Shown piece by piece: positions 53,823-63,406 of a DNA stretch of 64,000 nt. The first letter of the stretch is position 1. Every line of letters begins with the position of its first letter. Both the position numbers and the translations under genes were made by a program. This stretch comes from Staphylococcus simulans (lineage in GTDB: Bacteria; Bacillota; Bacilli; Staphylococcales; Staphylococcaceae): assembly GCF_002994445.1 (NCBI RefSeq), contig NZ_MRZJ01000004.1, positions 1-64,000 of the forward strand. The letters are read 5' to 3'. The notes below the pieces were generated by a model. That model did no database searches. It was given only the letters and a program-made list of their open reading frames with translations, and was not told where the DNA came from.

Positions 53823-54194
53823 TTAATTTTCAGAATTAACCATATGATTTGCGGTCAATCGCAGTCTTTCATATAGGTATTCATCAACACCTGCAGGCAG
53901 TTCTGCATGTTGAATCGCTTTATTCATATTTTCTAACCAAGCATCTCTTTCATAAGGGGTGATGCGAAAATCCATGTGCCGCATTCTCAACATAGGATGC
54001 CCGTGTTCTTCAGTATAAAGAGAAGGGCCGCCTAAAAACTGTGTGAGAAACTGTTTTTGTTTGCGGCTGGTTTCGGCGAAATCACCAGGGAAGAGATGGT
54101 TGATTCTATCGTCTTGTTCTACCAGTGAATAAAAGTAATCGATCATGCTGTATAAACGTTCTTGGCCTATTACTTCATAAGGTGTCAAAGCCAT
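53823..54194 (-). CDS. truncated haemoglobin, group II (YjbI family)
   Basis: A 123-residue 2-on-2 globin. YEVIGQERLYSMIDYFYSLV at the N-terminus, FLTQFLGGPSLYTEEHGHPMLRMRH with the haem-contact and proximal histidine region, and a TrHbO-type W-containing helix DAWLENMNKAI. Likely binds O2 or NO, or performs peroxide chemistry. First gene of the operon with yjbH, linking haem/redox sensing with Spx turnover by position. Confidence 0.9.
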   Translation of the reverse strand: MALTPYEVIGQERLYSMIDYFYSLVEQDDRINHLFPGDFAETSRKQKQFLTQFLGGPSLYTEEHGHPMLRMRHMDFRITPYERDAWLENMNKAIQHAELPAGVDEYLYERLRLTANHMVNSEN

Positions 54195-54296
54195 ATACTC
54201 ACCCTGTTTCTTTAATATATATCTAATATAACATGAATTTTTACAATTAAAAGTAATACGACTTTTGACCGAGTGCTATCGAATTGTGTGTACTGA

Positions 54297-54869
54297 TTAT
54301 TTGTTTTTCGCTTCAAAAAAGCGAGCGACTTTATTTTTAGGAATATAGGATTTGATGTTAAACGTTTGAAGGATTTGCTGGAATTTTTTTAAACCTGCTT
54401 CAGGTTGTTCTACTTCAAACTCAAGCTCAAAGTCTTCAGTACCAAGGTATTCGCTGTGATCCAGCACAAGTAAGCCTTCTTCTATTTCTGTTTCCATACG
54501 ATGTGTCGTCAAGGCACCTAAGACATACAGCTGTGTGACATCAATTTCAGCATTTTGCAAGACTGATAAGATATCATCCGGCAGGTGCTCTGGTGAGAGA
54601 TGCATGTCTTGTTTCGGTATGACTGTCGTGATGTGGTTGTATTCTGTTAAACCTACTTCGGCAGGTACTTTCAATGTCATTTCATAATCATCTTTGATTT
54701 CTCGAATTCTCAGTGCCATTAAATGTTCTGCCAACGCAAAATCAGGTGTATCAATATAGTGATTTTTTTGCGTAAAAGGTTTTAATGTATTAAAATATTC
54801 GTTTCGCAATGCATCATATTCATCACGCGTCAAAAGTTGTTTGTATTCAATTTCTTGGTTAATAGCCAT
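54297..54869 (-). CDS. CYTH-domain (triphosphate tunnel) protein, YjbK family
   Basis: A 190-residue protein with the ExExK signature at the N-terminus (NQEIEYKQLL), RIREI and LKVPAE basic strands, LDHSEYLG, and ELEFEVE: residues lining a triphosphate tunnel. Family members hydrolyse inorganic triphosphate or cyclise nucleotides. Start MAINQE chosen because AGAGGTG lies 5-6 nt upstream; the longer reading adds 20 residues spanning that RBS. Divergent from the relQ operon, whose product also handles nucleotide polyphosphates. Confidence 0.88.
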   Translation of the reverse strand: MAINQEIEYKQLLTRDEYDALRNEYFNTLKPFTQKNHYIDTPDFALAEHLMALRIREIKDDYEMTLKVPAEVGLTEYNHITTVIPKQDMHLSPEHLPDDILSVLQNAEIDVTQLYVLGALTTHRMETEIEEGLLVLDHSEYLGTEDFELEFEVEQPEAGLKKFQQILQTFNIKSYIPKNKVARFFEAKNK

Positions 54870-55021
54870 AGGTTCACCTCTTTGCTTATATATTATGGAT
54901 GATTTGTTATCTATTTGAAAGTATTTCAAATTGCAGGTGAACGACCGAGTGATTTAGGTTGTGTTATGAGTGATGTACATATGTTAAAATAAGTAGGAAT
55001 AACACAAGGAGGATTTAGGTT

Positions 55022-55369
55022 ATGCGAATTTATGTGAATGAAATTAAAGTGAAAGATGATGGCATTTATTGCTATACAGATAAACCAACCGAAGGATTGA
55101 CTGAAGCAGGGCAAATGCTGGTCGATAGCGATAATTATGGGTTTGCCCATATCCTTGACGATGGACAATCATATTCCTATCTTATCTTTGTGCAAGAAAC
55201 ATGGTCGATGCTTCATGAAAATAAGGGGAAAGCTATCTATGTTAATGATGATTTAAAGTTAGAACAATTTGATCAAGAGTTAGATTATATACTAAGCAAT
55301 ATCAAAGGTAACTCAAACTACGGCAAGGATTTTGTGGCAGAAGTCGAAAAAACGTTTGAGCTAGAGTGA
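55022..55369 (+). CDS. conserved staphylococcal protein at the YjbL position
   Basis: A 115-residue acidic soluble protein ([61 protein letters not shown] in pieces). It matches a hypothetical protein found in the same place in S. aureus, just before relQ. No domain recognised and no motif suggesting an enzyme. RBS AGGAGGATTTAGGTT before ATG. Likely first gene of the operon with relQ, nadK, the pseudouridine synthase, mgtE and cpaA. Confidence 0.75.
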   Translation: MRIYVNEIKVKDDGIYCYTDKPTEGLTEAGQMLVDSDNYGFAHILDDGQSYSYLIFVQETWSMLHENKGKAIYVNDDLKLEQFDQELDYILSNIKGNSNYGKDFVAEVEKTFELE

Positions 55370-55385
55370 AGCGGAGTGAAACGCA

Positions 55386-56021
55386 ATGAATCAATAGGAT
55401 CGATTTTTAGCACCATACAGACAAGCAGTTGAGGAACTGAAAGTTAAATTAAAGGGTTTGCGTAAAATCTATGATTTAGAAGCAGATGCGTCGCCGATTG
55501 AATTCGTCACAGGTCGCGTAAAACCTTTAACAAGTATTATTGAAAAAGCCACTGAACGAGAAATATCATTCGATCGTTTGCACGAAGAGATGTATGATAT
55601 TGCCGGATTGCGTATCATGTGCCAATTTGTGGATGATATCGCAATTGTCGTGAATTTATTGAGACAGCGTAAAGACTTCAAAGTGGTAGAAGAAAGGGAT
55701 TATATCAATAATACGAAAGAAAGCGGCTATCGTTCTTATCATGTCATTATAGAATATCCGATTGAAACGCTGGATGGGCAGCGTGCAATATTAGCGGAAA
55801 TTCAAATCAGAACATTGGCGATGAATTTCTGGGCAACCATCGAACATACATTACGCTATAAATATGATGGGGATTATCCTCCTGAAATTCAAAAACGTTT
55901 AGAAAATGCGGCTGAAGCAGCGTTTTCATTAGATGAAGAAATGTCTGAGATTAAAGATGAAATCCAAGAAGCGCAACGTTATTATTCAAAAAAACGTGCT
56001 AAAAAACATAATCAAGAGTGA
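55386..56021 (+). pseudogene. relQ: RelQ small alarmone synthetase with stop codon at position 4
   Basis: RelQ makes (p)ppGpp from ATP and GTP/GDP. From the ATG at 55386 (RBS GGAGTG) the frame reads M-N-Q-stop-D-R-F-L: the TAG at 55395-55397 replaces the TGG (Trp4) of S. aureus RelQ. After it the frame is open to 56021, total 211 codons, exactly the S. aureus length. The synthetase motifs GRVKPLTSIIEKA, GYRSYHVIIEYP and EIQIRTLAMNFWATIEH are intact. The only downstream start before the catalytic core is TTG at 55458, with GGG too close to act as RBS, giving 187 residues. Function therefore depends on weak reinitiation or readthrough, or the stop is a sequence error. Confidence 0.88.
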
Positions 56022-56029
56022 GGTGCTTT

Positions 56030-56839
56030 ATGCGTTATAATATCGTATCAAAGGGAGACTACAAATCGAACAGCATCCAAGAAAACATGGAAGCACAAAT
56101 GACGAAAAAGGGCATGGTCAAAGATGTCGCAACACCGGAAATCGTGATTTCAGTGGGCGGAGACGGCACTTTATTAGAAGCATTCCACAAATATTGCCAT
56201 CGTGTTTCTGAAACTGCCTTTGTAGGTGTACATACAGGACATCTAGGGTTTTATGCGGATTGGCTGCCGCACGAATCAGATAAACTGATTGAAGAAATCG
56301 TTGATGGTGATTATGAAGTGATTGAATATCCGCTGATAGATATCATCGTGAATTATAACGACGATAAAGCACCGTCGCATCATATCGCATTAAACGAAGC
56401 GACTATGAAGACTGAAGATAATACGACGTTAGTTGCGGATGTCAGCTTGCGCGGTCAGCATTTTGAACGATTCAGAGGAGATGGTTTGTGTATTTCGACA
56501 CCATCTGGTTCTACCGCTTATAACAAAGCATTAGGCGGCGCGTTGATCCATCCTTCATTACGTGCGATTCAGTTAACTGAAATTGCCTCTATCAATAATA
56601 GAGTGTTCCGTACAGTAGGGTCGCCTATTGTTATGCCGGATCATCACTATTGTGTGATTACACCGGTCGATCAAAAGGTCATTATGACTTCTATCGATCA
56701 CGTGACGACAAAGCATCATAATGTAGAGAGTATTGAGTATCGTGTAGCGAAACAAAATGTACGCTTTGCGCGATTCAGACCATTTCCGTTTTGGAAACGT
56801 GTGCATGATTCGTTCATATCAGACGGCAGAGATTCATGA
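56030..56839 (+). CDS. nadK: NAD kinase
   Basis: A 269-residue enzyme phosphorylating NAD to NADP. GGDG motif at residues 43-46 ([12 protein letters not shown]) and the NE/D pair Asn122-Glu123 (LNEATMK); the Gly-rich [12 protein letters not shown] follows. Start at [10 protein letters not shown] after GTGAGGTGC; an upstream GTG four codons earlier is part of the RBS. Eight nt after relQ and overlapping the pseudouridine synthase gene by 4 nt. Confidence 0.96.
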   Translation: MRYNIVSKGDYKSNSIQENMEAQMTKKGMVKDVATPEIVISVGGDGTLLEAFHKYCHRVSETAFVGVHTGHLGFYADWLPHESDKLIEEIVDGDYEVIEYPLIDIIVNYNDDKAPSHHIALNEATMKTEDNTTLVADVSLRGQHFERFRGDGLCISTPSGSTAYNKALGGALIHPSLRAIQLTEIASINNRVFRTVGSPIVMPDHHYCVITPVDQKVIMTSIDHVTTKHHNVESIEYRVAKQNVRFARFRPFPFWKRVHDSFISDGRDS

Positions 56840-57717
56840 AGTTTCAATATATAATTGAAACACCGATACTGTTAAGAACGTTTTTACAAGAAAATCAATA
56901 TTCTAAGAAAATGATAAGTGCCATTAAACAAAATGGCGCTTTACTTGTTAATAACACACCTGTAACGGTCAGAAAACAAATGGTGCAAGGCGATTATTTA
57001 GAAGTCGTCTTGCCGAAAGAGGTGCCGAGTGTCAATTTAGAGTGTTTCGTAAAGCCGATTACACCGCTTTATGAAGATGATTACTACATCGCAGTTTCTA
57101 AACCGCCGCACCAAAATTGTGCACCTTCGAGAGAGCATCCGCATGAAAGTTTGCTTGAACAAGTGCTGGCTTATTTAAACCCAAACCAGCAAGCACCGTG
57201 GGTGGTACCGCATATCATTACACGCCTTGATCGTAATACGAGCGGTATTGTGCTGTTTGCGAAACATGGCCATTTTCATCATAGAATCTCAGGTGTCGAA
57301 ATGGAGAAAGTTTATCATTGTATCTGTTTCGGTCAGGTAAAACCACAAGGCGAAATTATTGCACCGATTGCTAGAGCGTCAGACAGTATTATTAATCGCG
57401 AAGTGAGCGAAGCAGGCAAATATGCGAAAACAAGTTATCAATTAGTCACACAAAACCAAGATTATGCTTTGTGCCGCGTACAATTGCATACAGGACGCAC
57501 ACATCAAATCCGTGTGCATTTTCAATATATCGGACATCCGCTTGTTGGTGACAGCCTTTACGGCGGTTATCATGGAAAAACGGATGCCCAATCGCTTGTT
57601 TGTACAGATTTAAGTTTCAAGCATCCAGTTGAAAACAAGCATGTTGTATTAAAAGATGAAGCAAGGCATGCTTTAATTGAGCGCCTTTTTAGACAACTTA
57701 GTAACGACAAAGAATAA
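56836..57717 (+). CDS. RluA/RluD-family pseudouridine synthase
   Basis: A 293-residue RNA pseudouridine synthase. N-terminal S4-like region, catalytic Asp132 in [15 protein letters not shown], and the C-terminal [24 protein letters not shown] signature (in parts). It probably modifies a site in 23S rRNA or tRNA; the exact uridine cannot be told. Starts in the stop of nadK (ATGA overlap), so translation is coupled. Matches the gene at this place in Bacillus (yjbO). Confidence 0.92.
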   Translation: MKFQYIIETPILLRTFLQENQYSKKMISAIKQNGALLVNNTPVTVRKQMVQGDYLEVVLPKEVPSVNLECFVKPITPLYEDDYYIAVSKPPHQNCAPSREHPHESLLEQVLAYLNPNQQAPWVVPHIITRLDRNTSGIVLFAKHGHFHHRISGVEMEKVYHCICFGQVKPQGEIIAPIARASDSIINREVSEAGKYAKTSYQLVTQNQDYALCRVQLHTGRTHQIRVHFQYIGHPLVGDSLYGGYHGKTDAQSLVCTDLSFKHPVENKHVVLKDEARHALIERLFRQLSNDKE

Positions 57718-57734
57718 GTTAGGAGGGGGCCATA

Positions 57735-59117
57735 TTGGCAAGAGATGAAGAAAAATATATAGATGATCAAGATGTGTATAACAAAGAGCTGCTTGATCAC
57801 TTATTGCTGGAAAATGATATAGATGCCTTCAGAGAAGAATTCTTATCTATGCATACGTACGAACAAAGTGAGTATTTCGAAGATAGCGACGATGATATCC
57901 GACATAAAATGTATCAGTTATTATCACCAAAAGAGGTTGCGGATTTCTTCGATCAATTAGAATTAGATGATGATGACTATGATGATGTCTTTGACCAAAT
58001 GAAAGCCAGTTATGCGGCACACATTTTAGAAGACATGTCTTATGACAATGCTGTAGATATCATGAGTCATTTAAATAAGAGTAAAATTGCGACATTGCTT
58101 GCGTTGATGAATAAAGAAGATGCTAAAGAAATCAAAGCTTTGTTACATTATGAAGAAGATACTGCCGGCGGTATCATGACAACGGAGTATATTTCGCTGA
58201 AGATTACAACACCTGTCAAAGAAGCGTTGATGTTAGTCAAAGAACAAGCGCCGGATGCAGAGACGATTTATGTCATCTTTGCGGTCAACGATGATAAACA
58301 ACTGGTTGGCGTGTTATCACTGCGTGATTTAATCGTCGCAGAAAACGACGCATATATTGAAGACATTATGAGCGAACGTGTTGTAAGTGTAAACGTCGCA
58401 GATGACCAAGAAGATGTCGCACAAATTATGCGTGACTATGACTTTATCGCATTGCCGGTTGTGGATTATCAAGATCACTTGCTCGGTATTATTACAATCG
58501 ATGACATCTTAGATGTTATGGATGAAGAGGCATTGGAAGACTACTCTGGTTTAGCCGGTGTATCTGACATTGACTCTACCAACGATTCAATCTTTAAGAC
58601 TGCATCCAAGCGTTTGCCTTGGCTGCTCATCTTAACATTTTTAGGTATGATTACTGCGACAATTTTAGGGTCCTTTGAGGAAACGTTAGAAAAAGTCGCA
58701 TTACTTGCAGCATTTATTCCGATTATCAGCGGGATGTCCGGGAACTCAGGTACACAATCATTAGCGGTATCTGTACGTAATATTTCTACGGGCGAAATTG
58801 AAAATCAAAGCAAATTCAAAATTACAACAAGAGAAGCAGGAGCAGGGTTCCTTTCTGGTTTAGTATGTGCGTTGGTACTCTTTACTATCATCGTCATTCT
58901 TTATCAAACACCGCTGCTTGGTCTGATTGTTGCTGGAAGCTTGACGATTGCGATGACAGTCGGTACTTTGATGGGTTCAATTATTCCTCTGGTTATGAAT
59001 AAATTAAAAATCGACCCTGCAGTTGCCAGCGGTCCATTTATCACTACAATTAATGATATTATTAGTATGTTAATATACTTTGGTTTAGCCACAACATTTA
59101 TGTCATATCTCACATAA
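57735..59117 (+). CDS. mgtE: MgtE magnesium transporter
   Basis: A 460-residue Mg2+ channel. Acidic N-domain (residues about 1-135, rich in Asp/Glu), paired CBS domains (about 140-260) that sense Mg2+, a plug helix, then five membrane helices from about residue 290, with the selectivity region SGNSGTQS. TTG start with a strong AGGAGGGGG RBS. 17 nt after the pseudouridine synthase gene and 10 nt before cpaA. Confidence 0.94.
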   Translation: MARDEEKYIDDQDVYNKELLDHLLLENDIDAFREEFLSMHTYEQSEYFEDSDDDIRHKMYQLLSPKEVADFFDQLELDDDDYDDVFDQMKASYAAHILEDMSYDNAVDIMSHLNKSKIATLLALMNKEDAKEIKALLHYEEDTAGGIMTTEYISLKITTPVKEALMLVKEQAPDAETIYVIFAVNDDKQLVGVLSLRDLIVAENDAYIEDIMSERVVSVNVADDQEDVAQIMRDYDFIALPVVDYQDHLLGIITIDDILDVMDEEALEDYSGLAGVSDIDSTNDSIFKTASKRLPWLLILTFLGMITATILGSFEETLEKVALLAAFIPIISGMSGNSGTQSLAVSVRNISTGEIENQSKFKITTREAGAGFLSGLVCALVLFTIIVILYQTPLLGLIVAGSLTIAMTVGTLMGSIIPLVMNKLKIDPAVASGPFITTINDIISMLIYFGLATTFMSYLT

Positions 59118-59127
59118 GGAGGGACAC

Positions 59128-60984
59128 ATGGAGTTTGTATCACTCGTCATCGTTGTCATGGCAGCGTTCTTAACGCCGATTATTGTCAACAGACTTAATA
59201 TTAATTTTTTGCCTGTTGTTGTCGCTGAAATATTAATGGGATTAATCATCGGACAATCCGGATTCCATTTAGTCGAGCGTGACAATGTACTTGGTATTTT
59301 ATCGACACTCGGTTTTATTTTCTTAATGTTCTTAAGCGGTTTGGAAATTGATTTCAATGCGTTCAAAAGCGATGAGAATACATCAGTAAAGTCTAAAAAC
59401 AAAAAGAAAGCACCCGGCCATTTACAGTTATCATTAGTCGTCTTCTCATTAATTATGATTGTTTCAATTATTTTAGCTTATGCATTTAAATGGTTCGGTT
59501 TAATTGATGATGTCTTATTAATGGTAATCATTATTTCGACGATTTCTCTCGGTGTAGTTGTGCCGACATTGAAAGAAATGAATATCATGCGTACAACCAT
59601 TGGTCAGTTTATCTTGCTGACGGCGGTACTTGCTGATTTGGTCACTATGATTTTGTTAACTGTTTACGGAGCTATCAACGCAAAAGGCGGCGGCACATTA
59701 TGGTTGATTTCAATCTTGATTGTTTTCACCATCGTCTTTTATTTCCTAGGCGGTATTTTCAAGAAAGCACAATTTCTTCAAAAGCTGATGGATGGTACGA
59801 CACAGATTGGTATTCGTGCCGTCTTTGCACTGATTATTTTATTGGTTGCGCTTGCTGAAGGAGTAGGTGCAGAAAATATTTTAGGTGCCTTCTTAGCAGG
59901 TGTGATTGTATCGCTGCTTCGTCCAGATGAAGATATGGTAGAGAAGCTGGACTCATTCGGTTACGGTTTCTTTATTCCAATCTTCTTCGTCATGGTAGGT
60001 GTGGATTTGAATATTCCTTCACTTATCAAAGAACCGTCGATTCTGATTATTATTCCAGTATTGATTTTAGCATTCTTAGTGTCTAAAATTATTCCGGTTT
60101 ATGTGATCAGACGCTGGTTCGACCAAAAGACAACGATTTCTTCTGCGTTCTTATTAACGTCAACATTATCGTTAGTTATTGCTGCAGCGAAAATCGCAGA
60201 ACAACTGAATACGATCTCTGCTGAGATATCAGGTATTTTAATTTTAAGTGCAGTGATTACATGTGTCTTTGTGCCGATTGTATTTAAGAAAATGTTCCCA
60301 ATGCCGGATGAAGCGACACGCCGTATTAATGTCAGCTTAATCGGCAAGAACCAATTGACAATTCCGATTGCTCAGAACTTAATGTCTGACCTTTATGCGA
60401 TTACGTTATATTATCGTAAAGACTTAAGTGATAAACGTAATTTATCAAATGATATTACGACAGTTGAGATTGCGGATTACGATGAAGCATTATTAGAAAA
60501 GCTCGGTCTCTTTGACAGCGATATTGTCGTGTGTTCAACCAATGAAGATGAGTTGAACTATAAAGTGGCACAGTTTGCAAAAGCACATGGTGTCAATCGT
60601 GTGATTTGCCGCTTTGAAGCAGGCGGAGAAAGAGAAGCAGAATTGCGTAAACAAGGTGTTGAAATCTTCAGCAGCTTCTTAAGTAATAAGATCTTGCTGA
60701 CAGGCTTGATCGAAACACCGAACATGTTGAACTTATTAAGCAACGTTGAAACTTCTCTATATGAAATTCAAATGCTTAACTACAAATTCGACAATATTCA
60801 ATTACGCAACTTCCCATTCGATGGGGACATCATTTTCGTACGTATTGTACGTGATAATGAGTCTATCGTACCGCACGGTGATACAATGCTGCGCTATGGT
60901 GATCGTCTCATTGTAACGGGCTCTAAAGAATATGTGGATGAATTAAAACGTGAATTAGAGTATTATTCACTCGGTCCAATTTAA
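59128..60984 (+). CDS. cpaA: CpaA cation/proton antiporter with RCK domains
   Basis: A 618-residue CPA2-family antiporter: about twelve membrane helices to residue ~395, then an RCK_N-like nucleotide-binding domain (about 400-520) and a C-terminal RCK_C domain (about 530-615, ending LRYGDRLIVTGSKEYVDELKRE in parts). In S. aureus the RCK_C domain of CpaA binds c-di-AMP, tying K+/Na+ export to that messenger. RBS AAGGAGGGAC. Last gene of the operon; terminator follows. Confidence 0.93.
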   Translation: MEFVSLVIVVMAAFLTPIIVNRLNINFLPVVVAEILMGLIIGQSGFHLVERDNVLGILSTLGFIFLMFLSGLEIDFNAFKSDENTSVKSKNKKKAPGHLQLSLVVFSLIMIVSIILAYAFKWFGLIDDVLLMVIIISTISLGVVVPTLKEMNIMRTTIGQFILLTAVLADLVTMILLTVYGAINAKGGGTLWLISILIVFTIVFYFLGGIFKKAQFLQKLMDGTTQIGIRAVFALIILLVALAEGVGAENILGAFLAGVIVSLLRPDEDMVEKLDSFGYGFFIPIFFVMVGVDLNIPSLIKEPSILIIIPVLILAFLVSKIIPVYVIRRWFDQKTTISSAFLLTSTLSLVIAAAKIAEQLNTISAEISGILILSAVITCVFVPIVFKKMFPMPDEATRRINVSLIGKNQLTIPIAQNLMSDLYAITLYYRKDLSDKRNLSNDITTVEIADYDEALLEKLGLFDSDIVVCSTNEDELNYKVAQFAKAHGVNRVICRFEAGGEREAELRKQGVEIFSSFLSNKILLTGLIETPNMLNLLSNVETSLYEIQMLNYKFDNIQLRNFPFDGDIIFVRIVRDNESIVPHGDTMLRYGDRLIVTGSKEYVDELKRELEYYSLGPI

Positions 60985-60990
60985 TTTAAT

Positions 60991-61034
60991 AAGAACGAAA
61001 GTTGAAGTGAATGCTGAGACTTTCGTTCTTTTTT
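60991..61034 (+). terminator. terminator of the relQ-cpaA operon
   Basis: Twelve-pair stem AAGAACGAAAGT/ACTTTCGTTCTT, then TTTTTCTTTT. Confidence 0.93.
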
Positions 61035-61074
61035 CTTTTAGAAATGGCTGAAACAAGTCGAATGCACACAAAAA

Positions 61075-61083
61075 TGTTATAAT
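61075..61083 (+). promoter_or_regulatory. extended -10 promoter of fabI
   Basis: TGTTATAAT, an extended -10 box without a good -35, about 50 nt before the fabI ATG. I see no FapR palindrome here, unlike before fabH. Confidence 0.5.
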
Positions 61084-61132
61084 AACTAATAATCTATCAA
61101 TGAATCATTATAAGAGTTAAAGGAGCGTTTTC

Positions 61133-61903
61133 ATGTTTAGTTTAGAAGGTAAAACATATGTCATTATGGGAGTTGCGAACAAACGCAGTATTGGTTTTGG
61201 TGTAGCGCAAGTATTAGATGAATTAGGCGCGAAACTTGTGTTTACATACCGCAAAGAACGCAGCAAAAAAGAATTAGATAAATTAGTAGATCAATTAAAT
61301 CAAGAGGAACACTTAACTTATCAAATCGATGTACAAAGCGATGAAGAAGTTGAGAATGGTTTTAAAGCAATTGGAGAAGCTGTAGGCAACATCGACGGTG
61401 TATTCCACTCAATCGCATTTGCGAATGTAGAAGAATTGCGCGGCCGTTTCTCTGATACATCAAGAGAAGGCTTCTTATTAGCACAAGACATCAGTTCTTA
61501 TTCTTTAACACTCGTTTCAAGAGAAGCGAAAAAATTAATGCCTGAAGGCGGCAGCATCGTGACTACAACATACTTAGGCGGCGAATATGCTGTACCTAAC
61601 TACAATGTGATGGGCGTAGCTAAAGCAAGCTTAGAAGCGAATGTCCGCTACTTAGCATTAGATTTAGGCCAAGATAACATTCGTGTGAATGCTATTTCTG
61701 CAGGTCCTATTCGTACATTAAGTGCAAAAGGTGTCGGCGGCTTCAACACAATCTTAAAAGAAGTTGAAGAACGCGCACCATTAAAACGCAACGTAGATAA
61801 ACAAGAAGTAGGTAAAGCAGCTGCTTTCTTACTTAGTGATTTAGCAAGCGGTGTGACAGGTGAAAATCTGCACGTTGATGCTGGTTTCCACGCAATTAAA
61901 TAA
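61133..61903 (+). CDS. fabI: enoyl-ACP reductase FabI
   Basis: A 256-residue SDR-family enzyme doing the last reduction of each fatty-acid cycle with NADPH. Catalytic Tyr157 and Lys164 and the family Tyr147 are present (TTYLGGEYAVPNYNVMGVAK). Residues Ala95 and Phe204, whose changes give triclosan resistance in S. aureus, are the sensitive type. RBS AAAGGAGCG before ATG. Monocistronic, with its own promoter and terminator; the same gene closes the syntenic block in Bacillus. Confidence 0.97.
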   Translation: MFSLEGKTYVIMGVANKRSIGFGVAQVLDELGAKLVFTYRKERSKKELDKLVDQLNQEEHLTYQIDVQSDEEVENGFKAIGEAVGNIDGVFHSIAFANVEELRGRFSDTSREGFLLAQDISSYSLTLVSREAKKLMPEGGSIVTTTYLGGEYAVPNYNVMGVAKASLEANVRYLALDLGQDNIRVNAISAGPIRTLSAKGVGGFNTILKEVEERAPLKRNVDKQEVGKAAAFLLSDLASGVTGENLHVDAGFHAIK

Positions 61904-61920
61904 GATACGATGACTTATAT

Positions 61921-61959
61921 TCCCTTGTTTAGCAAAATTGTTAAGCAAGGGATTTTTTT
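61921..61959 (+). terminator. fabI terminator
   Basis: Stem TCCCTTG(TTTA)/(TTAAG)CAAGGGA, then TTTTTTT. Confidence 0.9.
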
Positions 61960-62071
61960 GAAGCAAAGTCAAAAATAAATGAACAGTGCATCTATTCATT
62001 TGTCTAAATCAAGTGTATGATAGAGGACAGGAAATTTGAAAAAATGAAAATACACAAAGTGGGTGGACATT

Positions 62072-63304
62072 GTGTCAGAGAAAATTCATCAACAAGATCA
62101 ATCCTATTCAAACAAGATTTTAGCATCATCTATGCTAGGTTTCGGTCTGGAAAATATGGATATTATGTTTTTAGCCTTTGCATTGTCTAGTATTATTAAT
62201 GAATTCCATATTTCTTCAGCTGAAGCGGGGTTGATCGCATCAATTACCAACTTCGGAATGTTATTCGGGGGCATTATTTTCGGTGTACTGGCGGATAAAC
62301 ACGGCAGAATCCGCATCTTTACGTACACCATCTTTATCTTTGCGGTAGCCACAGCGCTGCTATCTGTCGCACATAATATATACATGGTATATATTTTACG
62401 CTTTATTGCCGGTATGGGCGGGGGCGGTGAATTCGGTATCGGGATGGCTTTAGTAGCGGAAGTATTTAAGAAACAAAAACTTGGCCGTGTGTCATCTGTA
62501 GTTGCAATCGGAGGACAAATCGGGGCTTTGATTGCGGCACTCTTAGCGGCCGCTATTTTACCGCACTTAGGCTGGAGAGTCTTATTCTTAATAGGTGTCA
62601 TTCCTGTGATACTTGCATTCTATATCCGTCGTAATTTAGACGAAACAGAATCATGGAAACAATCTAAAGCAAACCATACATTAGAAAAGAAAGACCATTC
62701 GCCGATTGGACTGTTATTTAATACAAAACATATTGCACATACAACCATTGCGCTTACAATCATGTCGAGTGTGCAAGTAGCCGGCTATTTCGGCTTAATG
62801 AACTGGCTGCCTTCGATTTTGCAGAAACAACACAATTTAAGTGTCTCTAACTCATCGTTATGGACTATCAGTACTATTATCGGTATGAGTATCGGTATGT
62901 TTGCGTTCGGGCAAATATTAGACCGCTTCGGTGCCAAACTTTCCTATACTATTTTCTTAATCGCTTCAGCAGCATCAGTCTTTATCTATGTATTTGCACA
63001 AAGTGCTATTGCTTTATTAATCGGCGGTGCACTTGTCGGCTTCTTCGTCAACGGTATGTTTGCAGGTTATGGCGCTGTTATCAGCAGTTATTATCCGACA
63101 CATATCAGAAGTACCGCAAATAACGTTATCTTTAACATCGGACGTGCATTAGGAGGCTTATCGCCGATTGCGATCGGTTTCTTAATGGACACGTACGGCA
63201 TGACAGCAACCATGATCTTCTTAGCATGCTTATACATGATTTCACTTGTGATGATGTTATCACTTAGAAATATGCCGCTGAGAGGGAGACATGCGACACA
63301 TTAA
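62072..63304 (+). CDS. MFS transporter, organic-acid/sugar-phosphate type
   Basis: A 410-residue transporter with twelve membrane helices; the loop 2-3 motif is GVLADKHGRIRI, and FIAGMGGGGEFGIGMALVAE and FVNGMFAGYGAVISSYYPTHIRSTANN (in parts) resemble the aromatic-acid/metabolite:H+ symporter (AAHS) group. Substrate unknown. Start at the GTG giving MSEKIHQ, since GGTGG lies 5 nt upstream; a GTG three codons earlier is possible. A bidirectional terminator follows. Confidence 0.85.
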   Translation: MSEKIHQQDQSYSNKILASSMLGFGLENMDIMFLAFALSSIINEFHISSAEAGLIASITNFGMLFGGIIFGVLADKHGRIRIFTYTIFIFAVATALLSVAHNIYMVYILRFIAGMGGGGEFGIGMALVAEVFKKQKLGRVSSVVAIGGQIGALIAALLAAAILPHLGWRVLFLIGVIPVILAFYIRRNLDETESWKQSKANHTLEKKDHSPIGLLFNTKHIAHTTIALTIMSSVQVAGYFGLMNWLPSILQKQHNLSVSNSSLWTISTIIGMSIGMFAFGQILDRFGAKLSYTIFLIASAASVFIYVFAQSAIALLIGGALVGFFVNGMFAGYGAVISSYYPTHIRSTANNVIFNIGRALGGLSPIAIGFLMDTYGMTATMIFLACLYMISLVMMLSLRNMPLRGRHATH

Positions 63305-63347
63305 TAAGTTTGAAAATCATTTAGGACATAAAAGGGAATAAAACATA

Positions 63348-63393
63348 AAAAACGTTCTGCCTGCAAATGAAAATTTGCGGACAGAACGTTTTT
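63348..63393. terminator. bidirectional terminator, MFS gene / AI-2E family gene
   Basis: Arms AAAAACGTTCTG/CAGAACGTTTTT with inner CTGCAAAT/ATTTGCGG; T-runs on both strands. Confidence 0.92.
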
Positions 63394-63406
63394 ATAATTG
63401 AGCACA

